DNA from: Theionarchaea archaeon
GTDB lineage: Archaea; Methanobacteriota_B; Thermococci; Methanofastidiosales; SZ-28-30
Reading direction: 5' to 3'
NCBI GenBank assembly: GCA_018992685.1
Contig: JACVGT010000009.1
Coordinates: 36,247-100,246 of the forward strand
Length of the DNA stretch: 64,000 nucleotides
Shown: piece by piece, positions 1 through 8,408 of the stretch
Layout: each line of letters opens with the position of its first letter
Numbering within the stretch: position 1 is the first letter of the stretch
Position numbers and translations under genes: made by a program
The notes under the pieces: model-generated
Database searches by the model: none
What the model was told of the DNA's origin: nothing
The model's input: the letters and a program-made list of their open reading frames with translations, nothing else

Positions 1-652
1 TATAGATTTTTACGAATTCAATAATGGAATGGACGAATCTCAGCATGCGATCAATTCCATTGTGCACAATCAGATACTCCATCCCCTCCAGTAACACAGT
101 CGCCCGGGGGGCTGCTTCAAAGAATTCCTGAATTGTCAGGTGCAGCCGGGCCAGATTTGTCGGATCAAGGTTGCTGTCCTCTGTGGTTGTTTGATTGAGT
201 TGAACCACAGGAATCCTCCTTAAAGGGAGAATCCCAGAGAGAACCTCAGGGGATTGTCTCATGACAATCAAGCCAAAATCTCCCCGGATAATCCTGTCTG
301 TGAACAGGTTAAGGCTCTCTTCGAGCACCCTTTCTTTTACCAGAAATCCCTGTCCTTCAGGAAGACTGTCCCTCATGACCACGGGAGTGATGAAAGGGCA
401 CTGGTGCGAATATGTCCGGTACACTGCGCAGTGGAGAATATCAGGACACTCAGTACACACGGTATCCTTCTTACTGGCACATTGAAACAATTGACAGGAT
501 GACCGCGTCTTCTCGTTCCCCTGTGGGCAGCTTGGACAGTGTCCTTTCTGGTAAGATAAACACTGAGAACACATAGCACCGCATCGTGCATCAGGAGGTA
601 CATCAGTGTCCTGCGAAAGAGACAACTTGATCCGGAGCAAGGTGCCTGACAT
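1..652 (-). CDS. Cys-rich N-terminal domain plus DUF835 protein (partial, runs off left edge)
   Basis: An open minus-strand frame runs from an ATG at 652 off the left edge, giving 217 codons. GGAGG lies about 8 nt upstream of the ATG. Residues 24-90 hold many Cys in pairs (CSQC, CPSCP, CTEC and single Cys), suggesting a metal-binding module similar in style to DUF3795. From about residue 115 the protein matches the archaeal DUF835 pattern, with VLLEGMEYLIVHNG followed by RMLRFVHSI. DUF835 proteins are archaeal and of unknown function, often fused to sensory or signalling domains. The C-terminus is missing from the window. The DUF835 call is from memory of the motif; the metal-binding role is inferred. 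Confidence 0.75.
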   Translation of the reverse strand, partial: MSGTLLRIKLSLSQDTDVPPDARCGAMCSQCLSYQKGHCPSCPQGNEKTRSSCQLFQCASKKDTVCTECPDILHCAVYRTYSHQCPFITPVVMRDSLPEGQGFLVKERVLEESLNLFTDRIIRGDFGLIVMRQSPEVLSGILPLRRIPVVQLNQTTTEDSNLDPTNLARLHLTIQEFFEAAPRATVLLEGMEYLIVHNGIDRMLRFVHSIIEFVKIY

Positions 653-804
653 CAGGAGAACCTCCTGCTTTCAAACCTGACCACAACTATACTCGTCCAA
701 CATATCAGTAGCAGCATCAGTTCTCGGCCGGTGATCAAGGCACATAATGTGGCTCTCTGCATCCATCTCTTGTAGGTACTCTGACCATAAAAAGCTATTT
801 GTGG

Positions 805-1161
805 TTACAGTGTGTCACTAACTGAGAAATCGATGTCTCCGAATTCTTTGGTGGTGGCACCGATTCCAATGGTGTGTTCTCCTGGAGACAAGTTCTTGTC
901 CTGTACGGAAAGTGTCACTTTTACACCAACATTCAGGGGAACCGTATTGGAATCAGAAATCTGAGTAGCAGGTACAGAGATGTCTCCTGCAGCAACTGCT
1001 ATCCTGTCTTCTGGCACCGGCTTATTGTCCACAGTCAGGCTCATCTTGGTTACAGTAGCGTCCATTAAATTGTTTTTTATGACGAGTTGATATCCATTCT
1101 CAGTATTCTTCAGACTTCCTTTCTGGTACAGTTTTTTCAGCATGAAAGAAGGAACTTTCAT
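805..1161 (-). CDS. Conserved archaeal hypothetical protein downstream of the RuBisCO-like gene
   Basis: 118 residues beginning MKVPSFMLKKLYQKGSL, with a good GAGGTGAT ribosome binding site. No signal peptide or membrane segment is visible. The body is rich in beta-prone residues (VTKMSLTVDN, GVKVTLSVQDK), so a small all-beta fold is likely. This N-terminal pattern occurs in small archaeal and bacterial proteins sometimes mislabelled as HMG-CoA reductase; it has no such catalytic motif. It begins 13 nt after the RuBisCO-like gene ends and is probably co-transcribed with it, so it may help that enzyme. The function is unknown. Confidence 0.7.
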   Translation of the reverse strand: MKVPSFMLKKLYQKGSLKNTENGYQLVIKNNLMDATVTKMSLTVDNKPVPEDRIAVAAGDISVPATQISDSNTVPLNVGVKVTLSVQDKNLSPGEHTIGIGATTKEFGDIDFSVSDTL

Positions 1162-1174
1162 ATCATCACCTCTC

Positions 1175-2479
1175 TTATCCCATTAAATCTCTCATTTCTT
1201 TTAGTGCCTTCAGGGAAGCTTCTATAGACTGGGCAAGTTCTTCATGCTCTTCTGCTGCTTCATCTATAGATCTTCCTTCCATGACCGCATCAATGGCCTG
1301 CCTGAAGGCACGGGAACCTGCAGCAGGCCCCATTGGATGTGCGTGGATTGCTCCTCCCGCTCCAATGACTATGTCACGCCCCAGGTCGTTGATGAGTTCG
1401 TCCACCATAGGCTGGGCGATTCCGCCAGAAGGCATGGGAAATACGGGAGGAATGTCGTGGAAGGGGTAGGTCATGGTCTTGGCTGTTTGAACGTACCGCT
1501 CCTTGAGGTATGGGGCTTTCCCGTAGGGAGCAGGAAATACGATGACATCAGCCCCGGCCAGCCTGGGAAGTTTTCCCAGAACAATGGGGGATGCAACACC
1601 AGAAACAGGTGACTCGTACAGGGCTCCTGCAAAATCCATGTGAGTCAGAATGGGTACGGTAATCGATGGATCGTCGGCAAGAGCTCTCAGGACAGAGATA
1701 CCGGCTGTCAAGTAGTTGACCATGATGCAGTTAGTGCCCAGTTCAATTGCCTTCTCTGCATTCTCCAGTACCTTGGGGATGCGGTCAGTCACATTCACTG
1801 CATACAGGGTCTTCTCTCCTTTTTCTTCCTCTGCCCTGTCAGCAGCTTCCATGTACAATGGTATCCTTTCATCCAGGGTGTTAAAGGGGGCGTCGGCCAG
1901 AAGTTCATCATCTTTTATGATGTCTGCACCTCCCCGGGCTGCCTCAAAAAAGAGGTCTCTTCCTGCCTGAGGCGGGTATCCTGTACAGGGTTTGATCATG
2001 TTGTTGAGCAATGGCCTCTCCGGTACGTTCAAGATTTTTCTTATTCCTTTTATTCCAAATTTGGCCCCTTTGAATCCACTGGTAAAGCTTTTCGGAAATT
2101 TAAGATCCATCAGTTTGATTTTGCCTCCCATAGAGATATTTCCTACCACAGTTGTGAGCATCATGGGGATCTGAGCCCCGAAATTCACCCAGGGGAAAGC
2201 GATCTGAACAAGATAGTTTCTCTCAGTGACATTCGGGAGTTCGAACTCGTAGTGGGGGATCTCGTAGATGCCAATGACCTTAGCAACGTGTGTTCTTCTC
2301 ACGTCTTCCGTCTCTCCAGGTACACTAATCCAGGTACCTGTGCTCTGCTCCACGGCTATTGCAGGTGCAATCTTGTAAACATTGTACCGGGGGCTTGCAC
2401 ATACATAGTAGGTGGCAATGACGTAGGCTTCATCATCTACACCCTCGGGGAGGGCTTCTGGAAGTGATTCGACATTCAT
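1175..2479 (-). CDS. RuBisCO-like protein (RuBisCO large-subunit superfamily, form IV-like)
   Basis: 434 residues with both RuBisCO domains. The start at 2479 has AGGTG 6 nt upstream and a TATA-like GATATAAG near 2509-2516; a longer frame to 2575 would overrun that promoter. The metal and carbamate site is kept (GGADIIKDDE: K189, D191, E192). Also kept are the Lys equivalent to K175 (K163), the loop-6 Lys (K321), TGTW at 47-50, GN at 113-114 and SGGI at 351-354. Several carboxylase residues are changed: K177 is Cys165, R295 is Met281, H298 is Ala284 and H327 is Val314. This argues against carboxylase activity and for an enolase, isomerase or decarboxylase-type RuBisCO-like protein. The substrate cannot be told. 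The PfkB sugar kinase at 4.3-5.2 kb could belong to the same sugar-phosphate route, which is inference. Confidence 0.88.
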   Translation of the reverse strand: MNVESLPEALPEGVDDEAYVIATYYVCASPRYNVYKIAPAIAVEQSTGTWISVPGETEDVRRTHVAKVIGIYEIPHYEFELPNVTERNYLVQIAFPWVNFGAQIPMMLTTVVGNISMGGKIKLMDLKFPKSFTSGFKGAKFGIKGIRKILNVPERPLLNNMIKPCTGYPPQAGRDLFFEAARGGADIIKDDELLADAPFNTLDERIPLYMEAADRAEEEKGEKTLYAVNVTDRIPKVLENAEKAIELGTNCIMVNYLTAGISVLRALADDPSITVPILTHMDFAGALYESPVSGVASPIVLGKLPRLAGADVIVFPAPYGKAPYLKERYVQTAKTMTYPFHDIPPVFPMPSGGIAQPMVDELINDLGRDIVIGAGGAIHAHPMGPAAGSRAFRQAIDAVMEGRSIDEAAEEHEELAQSIEASLKALKEMRDLMG

Positions 2480-2783
2480 AGGTACACCTGCTATCATTTG
2501 GGGGGTACGCTTATATCTCTTATCCACCCTTGGGCCTGATGAGAGCTGTGCTCTACGGTGAAGACCGCCTGGCAAGACCCTCGCCGGTGCTATGAGAATA
2601 TTTGCCCTTGGCCGGTTCAGGCAGTGTGACCAATCACGATTCGACAGTATCGGAAGGGCACAACCTATTTAAGCTGTTATTCAAAAGAAATCCAATGGAG
2701 TACGCCTGCACATCTGCCGTAATCGTTACTCCTTCAGTCCAAACCGTGCAGGACGTAGCCACCATCTCAAGGGAGGTGACAAA

Positions 2784-3155
2784 ATGGCACTGTCAAAAAG
2801 AGAGAAACTCACTCAGGCGTTGAAGGACCTGGAAGCTACAACTCCGGACATTGAAGCTTCAGCCATCGTTTCTGTGGATGGGTTGATGATTGCCTCGGCT
2901 CTGCCTCGGGATGTGGAGGAGGACAGGGTAGCTGCCATGTCAGCAGCCATGCTTTCGCTGGGAGAGAGGACGGCTGGTGAGCTGACCAGGGGCGAACTCT
3001 CAGAGGTATATGTCAAAGGAGAAAATGGATATGTAATCTTGATGTCGGCAGGAGAAAATGCAGTGCTTACTGCTTTGGCTCGCAAAGATGCTAAGCTTGG
3101 ATTGGTCTTTCTGGACATGAAGAGAACAGCAGAAGAGATCAAGGATAATGTGTAG
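2784..3155 (+). CDS. Roadblock/LC7 (MglB-like) domain protein
   Basis: 123 residues with a GGAGGTGA ribosome binding site. The pattern of the roadblock fold is clear: EASAIVSVDGLMIASALP, then a helix rich in Ala/Met (AAMSAAMLSLGERTAGEL), then YVKGENGYVILMSAGENAVLTAL. In archaea and bacteria these proteins bind small Ras-like GTPases and can act as GTPase-activating partners. A TATA-like TATTTAAG near 2668 gives a leader of about 90 nt. It is the first gene of a three-gene unit ending in a small GTPase at 3790, so a GTPase/partner switch is the likely role. Confidence 0.85.
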   Translation: MALSKREKLTQALKDLEATTPDIEASAIVSVDGLMIASALPRDVEEDRVAAMSAAMLSLGERTAGELTRGELSEVYVKGENGYVILMSAGENAVLTALARKDAKLGLVFLDMKRTAEEIKDNV

Positions 3156-3202
3156 TAACCTTTTAAAATGCAGCGTTTGTCAAGGGAGCCAGAGGAGTAA
3201 CT

Positions 3203-3793
3203 ATGAAAGAGCTCATAACTATGGCCTTTCGCCAGGTCCGAGGGATTCGAGACATATTCATTCCAGAAGAAGCTACACCAGTCTTCAGTAACATTATGGA
3301 GAATTTGCACGAAATACTTGCTTCCCAGGTTGCCGACTATCTTCTGATTGAGGGTGAACAGGGACGGTTCTATGCCCGGTTTTCTAATGATGGATGGGTT
3401 GGAGTGACCACAGATCGTGATGTCAGCGAGGTTCTCATACTGGCAGCCTTGGATAGAACAGCACGGTTCCTGGACAAACACCGTCAGATCAAGCAGAGAA
3501 TCAAGCACCTTCAGCATGACATTGAGGAACTGTTTCTTATGCAGGGAATAGCCGCAGCAGTGCGGGAGATGGATCTCTCTGTGGGGACTGACAGCCTCAC
3601 TGGTACCATTCGGGTGTCTGCACGAGGAGGACGGTCTGAGGCAGTCCGCGATCTTGTTGTAAAGTTTTTGGACAAGCAGCTTCCATATTTCATCAGGAAC
3701 AAAGTGATTGTTGTCACAGAGAAGCAGTCACTTTTTGAACGGATAACACGAGATCAGCTGGTAAGGATCATAAGAAGAGTGGAGCGATTATGA
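3203..3793 (+). CDS. Unknown protein between roadblock and GTPase genes (possible roadblock/longin-like fold)
   Basis: 196 residues with GAGGAG upstream of the ATG. The first 95 residues end in YLLIEGEQGRFYARFSNDGW, then VGVTTD and a helix, an arrangement like the longin/roadblock fold. A predicted helical stretch (DKHRQIKQRIKHLQHDIEEL) then leads to a second alpha/beta half. There are no catalytic motifs. The gene overlaps the GTPase gene by 4 nt (ATGA), so translation is coupled. I do not recognise the family. The fold guess is from pattern only, and the GTPase link is from position. Confidence 0.7.
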   Translation: MKELITMAFRQVRGIRDIFIPEEATPVFSNIMENLHEILASQVADYLLIEGEQGRFYARFSNDGWVGVTTDRDVSEVLILAALDRTARFLDKHRQIKQRIKHLQHDIEELFLMQGIAAAVREMDLSVGTDSLTGTIRVSARGGRSEAVRDLVVKFLDKQLPYFIRNKVIVVTEKQSLFERITRDQLVRIIRRVERL

Positions 3794-4299
3794 TGAAAGC
3801 GAAGATATTGGTGACAGGCGCTTTCAATGCGGGAAAGACTACATTCATTCACAGCATCTCCGAGATAAGACCTGTTTACACGGACAAGAAAATGCTCGAT
3901 ACTGAGGAATTGACCACTGTAGCCATGGATTTCGGGAGAATAACGATAGATGATGATCTGGCATTGTATTTGTTTGGCACTCCCGGACAGGAACGCTTTG
4001 ATTTTATGTGGGAGATCCTCAAAGAAGATATTATTGGGTTTATTCTTCTACTGGACAGTGTCACTCCAGAAATTCCTACCACCCAGAAGATTCTGGACTT
4101 TCTTATTTCACATTCAGATGTTCCATTTGTTATTGCCTGTACAAAAAGAGATCACGTACATGCTCTCCCCATGGAAACACTACGAGAGCAGATGAAAATG
4201 GATGATGTCCCAGTGATTCCCTGCGTTGCAACTCAGAGAGACAGCGTGAAGGAGGTTCTTCTGATTCTCCTTCGTGAAATATTGAATAGGTTTTCCTGA
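3790..4299 (+). CDS. Small Ras-like GTPase (COG2229 / MglA-like)
   Basis: 169 residues. The P-loop is GAFNAGKT at residues 10-17. The G3 motif is FGTPGQE at 62-68, with Gly in place of the usual Asp, a variant typical of the archaeal COG2229 GTPases. The G4 motif is TKRD near 117. The protein is one bare G domain with no membrane segment. It is encoded at the end of the roadblock operon, overlapping the preceding gene by 4 nt. By analogy with MglA/MglB it could act as a polarity or signalling switch, but no target is encoded nearby. Confidence 0.88.
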   Translation: MMKAKILVTGAFNAGKTTFIHSISEIRPVYTDKKMLDTEELTTVAMDFGRITIDDDLALYLFGTPGQERFDFMWEILKEDIIGFILLLDSVTPEIPTTQKILDFLISHSDVPFVIACTKRDHVHALPMETLREQMKMDDVPVIPCVATQRDSVKEVLLILLREILNRFS

Positions 4300-4328
4300 T
4301 AATGAAGAGACTGGACCTGGCATCACAA

Positions 4329-5198
4329 TCATAAGGTGAGGCTGAGGCCATGGTGATTGAGGAAGGCATTGAGGTCATCTCGACTGCAAATCCCTCCTCG
4401 TGCCCCCTGGTGCTGCACTTTTATGGAGGATGTGGCAGTCCCCAGGATGCCACACTCCTTCAGTATGTGCTGGGTCAGCAGCCCGGAAATAAACCCTGCG
4501 TCGAAGGCGTCTCCAGCACCTGTTGAATCACGAGCGGTGTAGCCAAAAGACGGAACATCGATGATCTCATCTGTGAGGATAGAGCAACCTCCTCCATTCT
4601 TGGTTACTATTAGGCAGCGAGCAGCCAGAATATCAGCAGCTTTTTCTAAGGAATCAGTCTTGACTTCTCTCTTCAGATCATCTTCGTTTAAGAAGACATA
4701 GTCGACATGAGGAACCAGTTCCGGGAAGAGCAGTTCCTGTGGGTCCCACGAGAGCGTGAGAGGCGCATCCCTGCACATGGATATGAGGTCCTGTACCACA
4801 GTCCTTGGGCTGCTGGACACATGAATGTGCTGTGCATCTCGTATGGATGCATCAATTTTGATGTGTTGATTTGCCCCGGTGAATTTGATCATTCGTTTTG
4901 CCTCTCCTTCCACCAGTATCACCGCAATCCCTGTTGTGCCAGTTCTTATCACATTCTCTGTACTGACATGGTAGGATGCAAGATCCTGAAGCTGTATGTC
5001 ACCAAGGGGGTCCTCTCCCACGGCACCCACCATCCCCGTGGTGAGCCCCAGAGAACCCAGCCAGCACGCAGTGTTGCCAGCAGAGCCACCGCAGGAAAAG
5101 GAAGCTTCTTCACAGCGCATTTTCTCGTGCAGGTCAGGTAGGCGGGCAACGTGAAAGCTGATGTCATAGTTCAGGTTGCCAACGCAGACGACGTCCAT
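4329..5198 (-). CDS. PfkB-family carbohydrate/nucleoside kinase
   Basis: 289 residues from the ATG at 5198. Motifs are the N-terminal VGNLNYDIS, the substrate-binding GGSAGNTACWLGSLG and the ATP/catalytic motif DSTGAGDAFDAGF near the C-terminus, with GAGD holding the catalytic Asp. The family phosphorylates sugars or nucleosides (ribokinase, adenosine kinase, ribose-1-phosphate kinase). The substrate is not readable. A longer frame reaches 5219, but the TATA box ATATTTAAG (about 5222-5230) puts the transcript start near 5198, so the second ATG is a leaderless start. It is convergent with the GTPase operon. Confidence 0.88.
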   Translation of the reverse strand: MDVVCVGNLNYDISFHVARLPDLHEKMRCEEASFSCGGSAGNTACWLGSLGLTTGMVGAVGEDPLGDIQLQDLASYHVSTENVIRTGTTGIAVILVEGEAKRMIKFTGANQHIKIDASIRDAQHIHVSSSPRTVVQDLISMCRDAPLTLSWDPQELLFPELVPHVDYVFLNEDDLKREVKTDSLEKAADILAARCLIVTKNGGGCSILTDEIIDVPSFGYTARDSTGAGDAFDAGFISGLLTQHILKECGILGTATSSIKVQHQGARGGICSRDDLNAFLNHHGLSLTL

Positions 5199-5297
5199 GC
5201 CCTTACTAGAAGTGAGCATTCTTAAATATTGGTGGCTGTGAAGATTGGGGTGTCACGACGACTATGAGAAAAAGGAGACAGCATGAAAACATGCATC

Positions 5298-5870
5298 CTA
5301 GAAACTGAAAACGAGCAGTAATATCGCTGAAATGAAGACTGCTGTCCATAAGAGAGGGTTGTAGCGCACTACCTTTGAACCATCCATTGGGGGTATTGGG
5401 ATCAAATTGAAGACAGCGAGGAAGAAGTTGATCATGGCCAATTCTGTGAGGAACCCTGTGTACACACCGGTCAATTTCAGCAGCAACGCTGCGGCTCCTA
5501 CCGCGATGTTACAGACAGGCCCGGCAAGCGATGTCTTACCTTCAATTTCTGAAGTCACCCATCCTGTGCTCATAATCATGACAGCTCCTGGAGCGGCAAA
5601 AAACACGATCCTGGTCAAGCCCAGAAAGAAAGCAAGGACTAACCCCCAGGTGTATTTTCTGTATTCTGCCCAGAGACCATACTTCTGGGCCATGTACTTA
5701 TGTGACAGCTCGTGCAAGACAAAAGCACTTCCCACAATAATGAGCATCTGCACAATCAGCACGGGATTTCGCACCAGACGGCTTACACCCAGTCTGAAAA
5801 CAGCAAAGGAAATACCCAGGACGATCCAGGAAATCACAAGATCTTCCATTTCTTTTTGACTGAATTTCAT
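5298..5870 (-). CDS. Membrane metalloprotease-like protein, M50/site-2 protease family
   Basis: 190 residues with about five hydrophobic segments. The zinc-binding motif HELSH (HExxH) is at residues 53-57 in a membrane helix, and the partner motif NLIPIPPMDGSK lies near 155-166, as in site-2 proteases. No PDZ or CBS domain is present, so this is a minimal form common in archaea. The ATG overlaps the stop of the upstream TraB gene (ATGA). The substrate is unknown. Coupling to TraB suggests a shared membrane-associated role, an inference. Confidence 0.85.
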   Translation of the reverse strand: MKFSQKEMEDLVISWIVLGISFAVFRLGVSRLVRNPVLIVQMLIIVGSAFVLHELSHKYMAQKYGLWAEYRKYTWGLVLAFFLGLTRIVFFAAPGAVMIMSTGWVTSEIEGKTSLAGPVCNIAVGAAALLLKLTGVYTGFLTELAMINFFLAVFNLIPIPPMDGSKVVRYNPLLWTAVFISAILLLVFSF

Positions 5871-6541
5871 TGGATTCCCTCTTTTTGACAGCTTTTATAA
5901 TTATCGATGAGATGATGTTTGATGCCCTTGAGATGGCCCGCTCCCACCACTACCACCACTGTCCCTGAAAGAGATGACAGGTTCCGTGCCATTATGCGGT
6001 CCCGTTCTTCTATGAGCACTGCATGTGCTGAGGGACTCACTTTGCGCAACTCCTCGGTTAGAGAGTCAACCATGGCTGAGTCAATGTGGTCCAGTTCCAT
6101 CTTGGTAGGGGTCAAAATGTAGAAAAGCATTCTGACGATGTCACCAAGGGAGAAACTTGAAATCAGCTTGTTGAGCGTGGCCACGATGTTTTGATCGATT
6201 AGCACGATGGATGCCCCCACAGTGCGAGCCACTTCTGCGGCCTCCAGCATCTCGGCACCTGGCAAGACACCCGTTTCCTGGCCGACTTTGTTCTGGAGGT
6301 ATGAAAGCAGGCTCCCCACCACAGCCATTCGGAGACCCATTCTCAACATCTGAAGGAACCCGGGGGATTCCCTGGACTCTGACTGGAGAGCCAGTAGTCG
6401 GCTGGAATCCAGTTCCAGGGCAACGTGATCAGGACGAATATCCAGAATGGTGGTTTTCACGAGATCAACGCTTTCCTGAAAGACATGACCCGTTCCCACC
6501 AGAACAAATGTGGTCTGTCCGAGGGTCACTTCTTCTTTCAT
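5867..6541 (-). CDS. TraB/PrgY-family protein, short form without membrane domain
   Basis: 224 residues. The conserved N-terminal VLVGTGHVFQES, the middle Glu-containing ALELDSSRL and the C-terminal VVVGAGHLKGI are the TraB (pheromone shutdown) signature, part of the Tiki-like group. Unlike the paralogue at 33662 it stops after the GAGH motif and lacks the C-terminal membrane helices. TTTATATATC near 6560-6570 places the transcript start about at the ATG, so it is likely leaderless. It leads a two-gene operon with the M50 protease, which could supply the membrane part. Confidence 0.82.
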   Translation of the reverse strand: MKEEVTLGQTTFVLVGTGHVFQESVDLVKTTILDIRPDHVALELDSSRLLALQSESRESPGFLQMLRMGLRMAVVGSLLSYLQNKVGQETGVLPGAEMLEAAEVARTVGASIVLIDQNIVATLNKLISSFSLGDIVRMLFYILTPTKMELDHIDSAMVDSLTEELRKVSPSAHAVLIEERDRIMARNLSSLSGTVVVVVGAGHLKGIKHHLIDNYKSCQKEGIQ

Positions 6542-6783
6542 TGCGGTACAGGAGGGGGGGAGATATATAAAGATTCAGATAATGATATGCACGGTAGGAC
6601 CAATATCAGAAAGAGTAGTAGGTGGGAAATCTGTTGATTTCCAAACAGCACACAAGAATATTCCTATTCATCTTTTCACCTCTCCTAGTAATCCATAGCA
6701 GTTTTTAAAAAGTCATGTTTTTTCGATATTTAGTATTACGAAGCTCTCTTAAAGAAAAGATTGTCATTTAAGAAATGGGAAAT

Positions 6784-6796
6784 GAGAAAAAAAAGA
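6784..6796 (-). terminator. T-rich terminator after the propeller gene
   Basis: A run of eight to nine T on the minus strand directly follows the stop of the propeller gene, typical of archaeal termination. No hairpin is needed or seen. Confidence 0.5.
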
Positions 6797-6799
6797 ACT

Positions 6800-8083
6800 C
6801 TACTGTGTACAGCACTCTTCAATCTCTTGCAGAAGTTCCAGTGCTTTCAGTGCCCAGTAGTTTGCAGCAATGTAGTTTCCGTCAATGAAGAATTTCTCAG
6901 CCATCTCCAAGTACTCTTGTACTTCATCCAATCTGTTGACACAGCATGTACTGTACAAAGGGTCACTCTCAACGTTGAGGTTGTCACATGTCTTTTGCAC
7001 TTCATTGATGAGGCTTTGTACTTGTGAGATTCTGTAAGCAGCCAAAGGCATAAACGGCTTGTTAGTATCTGGATTGCGGGGAGTGAAAGAAGGTCCTTCT
7101 CCGCAGAAATCAGTGTCAAGCGTTGCACCAAAGATATCTCCATTCCCATTTCTGTAATCCGTCCAGACAACGGCATTGCAATATATTGCAGGCTTACTCT
7201 GTTCACTTCCCAGTGTACATATGGGAAACTCTGTTGACGTGGAAAGGTCATAGCCATAGATATCCCAATTCCTATTCCTGTGATCATCCCAGATAACAAC
7301 ATTGCCATAGATTGCAGGCCACCCCTGTCTATCTCCCATTGTACATATAGAAAACTCTGTTGACGTGGAAAGGTCATAGCCATAGATATCCGCGTTCCCA
7401 TTCCTGTAACCTTCCCAGACAACAACGTTGCCATAGATTGCAGGAATTGCCTGAACACTTCCTAGTGTACATATAGAAAACTCTGTTGACGTGGAAAGGT
7501 CATAGCCATAGATATCCTGGTTTCCGTTCCTGTAGTCTTCCCAGACAACAACGTTGCCATAGATTGCAGGACACCGCTGGTTACTTCCTAGTGTACATAT
7601 AGAGAACTCTGTTGACGTGGAAAGGTCATAGCCATAGATATCCTGGTTTCCGTTCCTGAAATCGTCCCAGACAACAACATTGCCATAGATTGCAGGCCAC
7701 AACTGATTACTTCCATCTGTACATATAGAAAACTCTGTTGACGTGGAAAGGTCATAGCCATAGATATCCTGGTTTCCGTTCCTGTAGTCTTCCCAGAAAA
7801 CAACATTGCCATAGATTGCAGGCCACAACTGATTACTTCCATCTGTACATATAGAAAACTCTGTTGACGTGGAAAGGTCATAGCCATAGATATCCGCGTT
7901 CCCATTCCTGTAGTCTTCCCAGAAAACAACATTGCCATAGATTGCAAGATGCCACTGAGTAAATCTTTCTGTACAAATAGGAACCTCTAACACAACAGAA
8001 GCACCAAAAACACCTGTCACCAATACAACCACCAGCATCACCAACACTATCATCCATTTTTTTCCCAGTCTCATTTCTAGCAT
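6800..8083 (-). CDS. Secreted seven-bladed beta-propeller protein with C-terminal Cys-containing helical domain
   Basis: 427 residues from the ATG at 8083, chosen because a TTTAAAT box near 8105-8110 lies 26 nt upstream. A signal peptide (KKWMIVLVMLVVVLVTGVFG) opens the protein. Seven repeats of about 42 residues follow, each with PAIYGNVVxW and DYRNGNxDIYGYDLSTSTEF, a TolB/Kelch-like propeller blade. A linker (FTPRNPDTNKPFMP) precedes a C-terminal helical domain of about 80 residues with paired Cys (STCC, ECCTQ). It is likely extracellular or cell-surface. Its ligand is unknown. A broken copy of the C-terminal domain lies at 60288-60470. Confidence 0.85.
   Translation of the reverse strand: MLEMRLGKKWMIVLVMLVVVLVTGVFGASVVLEVPICTERFTQWHLAIYGNVVFWEDYRNGNADIYGYDLSTSTEFSICTDGSNQLWPAIYGNVVFWEDYRNGNQDIYGYDLSTSTEFSICTDGSNQLWPAIYGNVVVWDDFRNGNQDIYGYDLSTSTEFSICTLGSNQRCPAIYGNVVVWEDYRNGNQDIYGYDLSTSTEFSICTLGSVQAIPAIYGNVVVWEGYRNGNADIYGYDLSTSTEFSICTMGDRQGWPAIYGNVVIWDDHRNRNWDIYGYDLSTSTEFPICTLGSEQSKPAIYCNAVVWTDYRNGNGDIFGATLDTDFCGEGPSFTPRNPDTNKPFMPLAAYRISQVQSLINEVQKTCDNLNVESDPLYSTCCVNRLDEVQEYLEMAEKFFIDGNYIAANYWALKALELLQEIEECCTQ
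7200..7975 (-). repeat. 126-bp tandem repeats encoding propeller blades
   Basis: The string tagccataga recurs at 7251, 7377, 7503, 7629, 7755 and 7881, exactly 126 bp apart. Much of each unit is nearly identical at the DNA level, including codon choice, which suggests recent duplication or gene conversion between blades. Confidence 0.9.
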
Positions 8084-8145
8084 GTACAGGAAAAGATAAT
8101 TGACCATTTAAAGCTTTATTTTATTAACTACGTTAGTCATTAATG

Positions 8146-8268
8146 TTATTCACCAACAGGATTGTCTATCCAGTTCTGGATTTGAAGATTCAACCTTCCA
8201 AGAAGTCCCTTCATCTTCCCCTCTATACGTATATCACGGATCTGATTAAGAAGGCTTGTGTAACTCAT
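8146..8268 (-). CDS. Possible 40-residue protein upstream of the propeller gene
   Basis: An ATG at 8268 opens 40 codons, starting MSYTSLLNQIRDIRIEGKMK and ending NPVGE. The peptide is amphipathic and charged. No ribosome binding site is seen, and no clear TATA box lies at leaderless distance, so translation is doubtful. The rest of the roughly 300-bp gap (8084-8408) holds only the promoters of the two flanking genes. Confidence 0.3.
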   Translation of the reverse strand: MSYTSLLNQIRDIRIEGKMKGLLGRLNLQIQNWIDNPVGE

Positions 8269-8408
8269 GGTTACAAGATTGGAGGTTGAGTGTGCATTTT
8301 CTCCTCTTTCTTGTATTGTAGTTTCCGCAATAATTATGCAATAATGTTATACATGTCGATCTCCTGGTGTACTCGTAATGTATATAAGCTCTGCTTCGAG
8401 GCTGGATT

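Noticed and set aside
1640-2467. 275-codon plus-strand frame
   Set aside because: Antisense to the RuBisCO-like gene, which has conserved motifs; the plus-strand translation is low in order and has no ribosome binding site.
1175-2479. True form III RuBisCO in an AMP pathway
   Set aside because: Several catalytic residues (K177, R295, H298, H327 equivalents) are replaced, and no AMP phosphorylase or ribose-1,5-bisphosphate isomerase gene is in the window.
2813-3517. 234-codon minus-strand frame
   Set aside because: Runs antisense across two well-supported genes (roadblock and its neighbour) and the gap between them; protein shows no family pattern.
7200-7975. CRISPR-like array
   Set aside because: Repeats are 126 bp, in frame within one gene and without unique spacers. 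No other stretch in the window shows regular short repeats with spacers.
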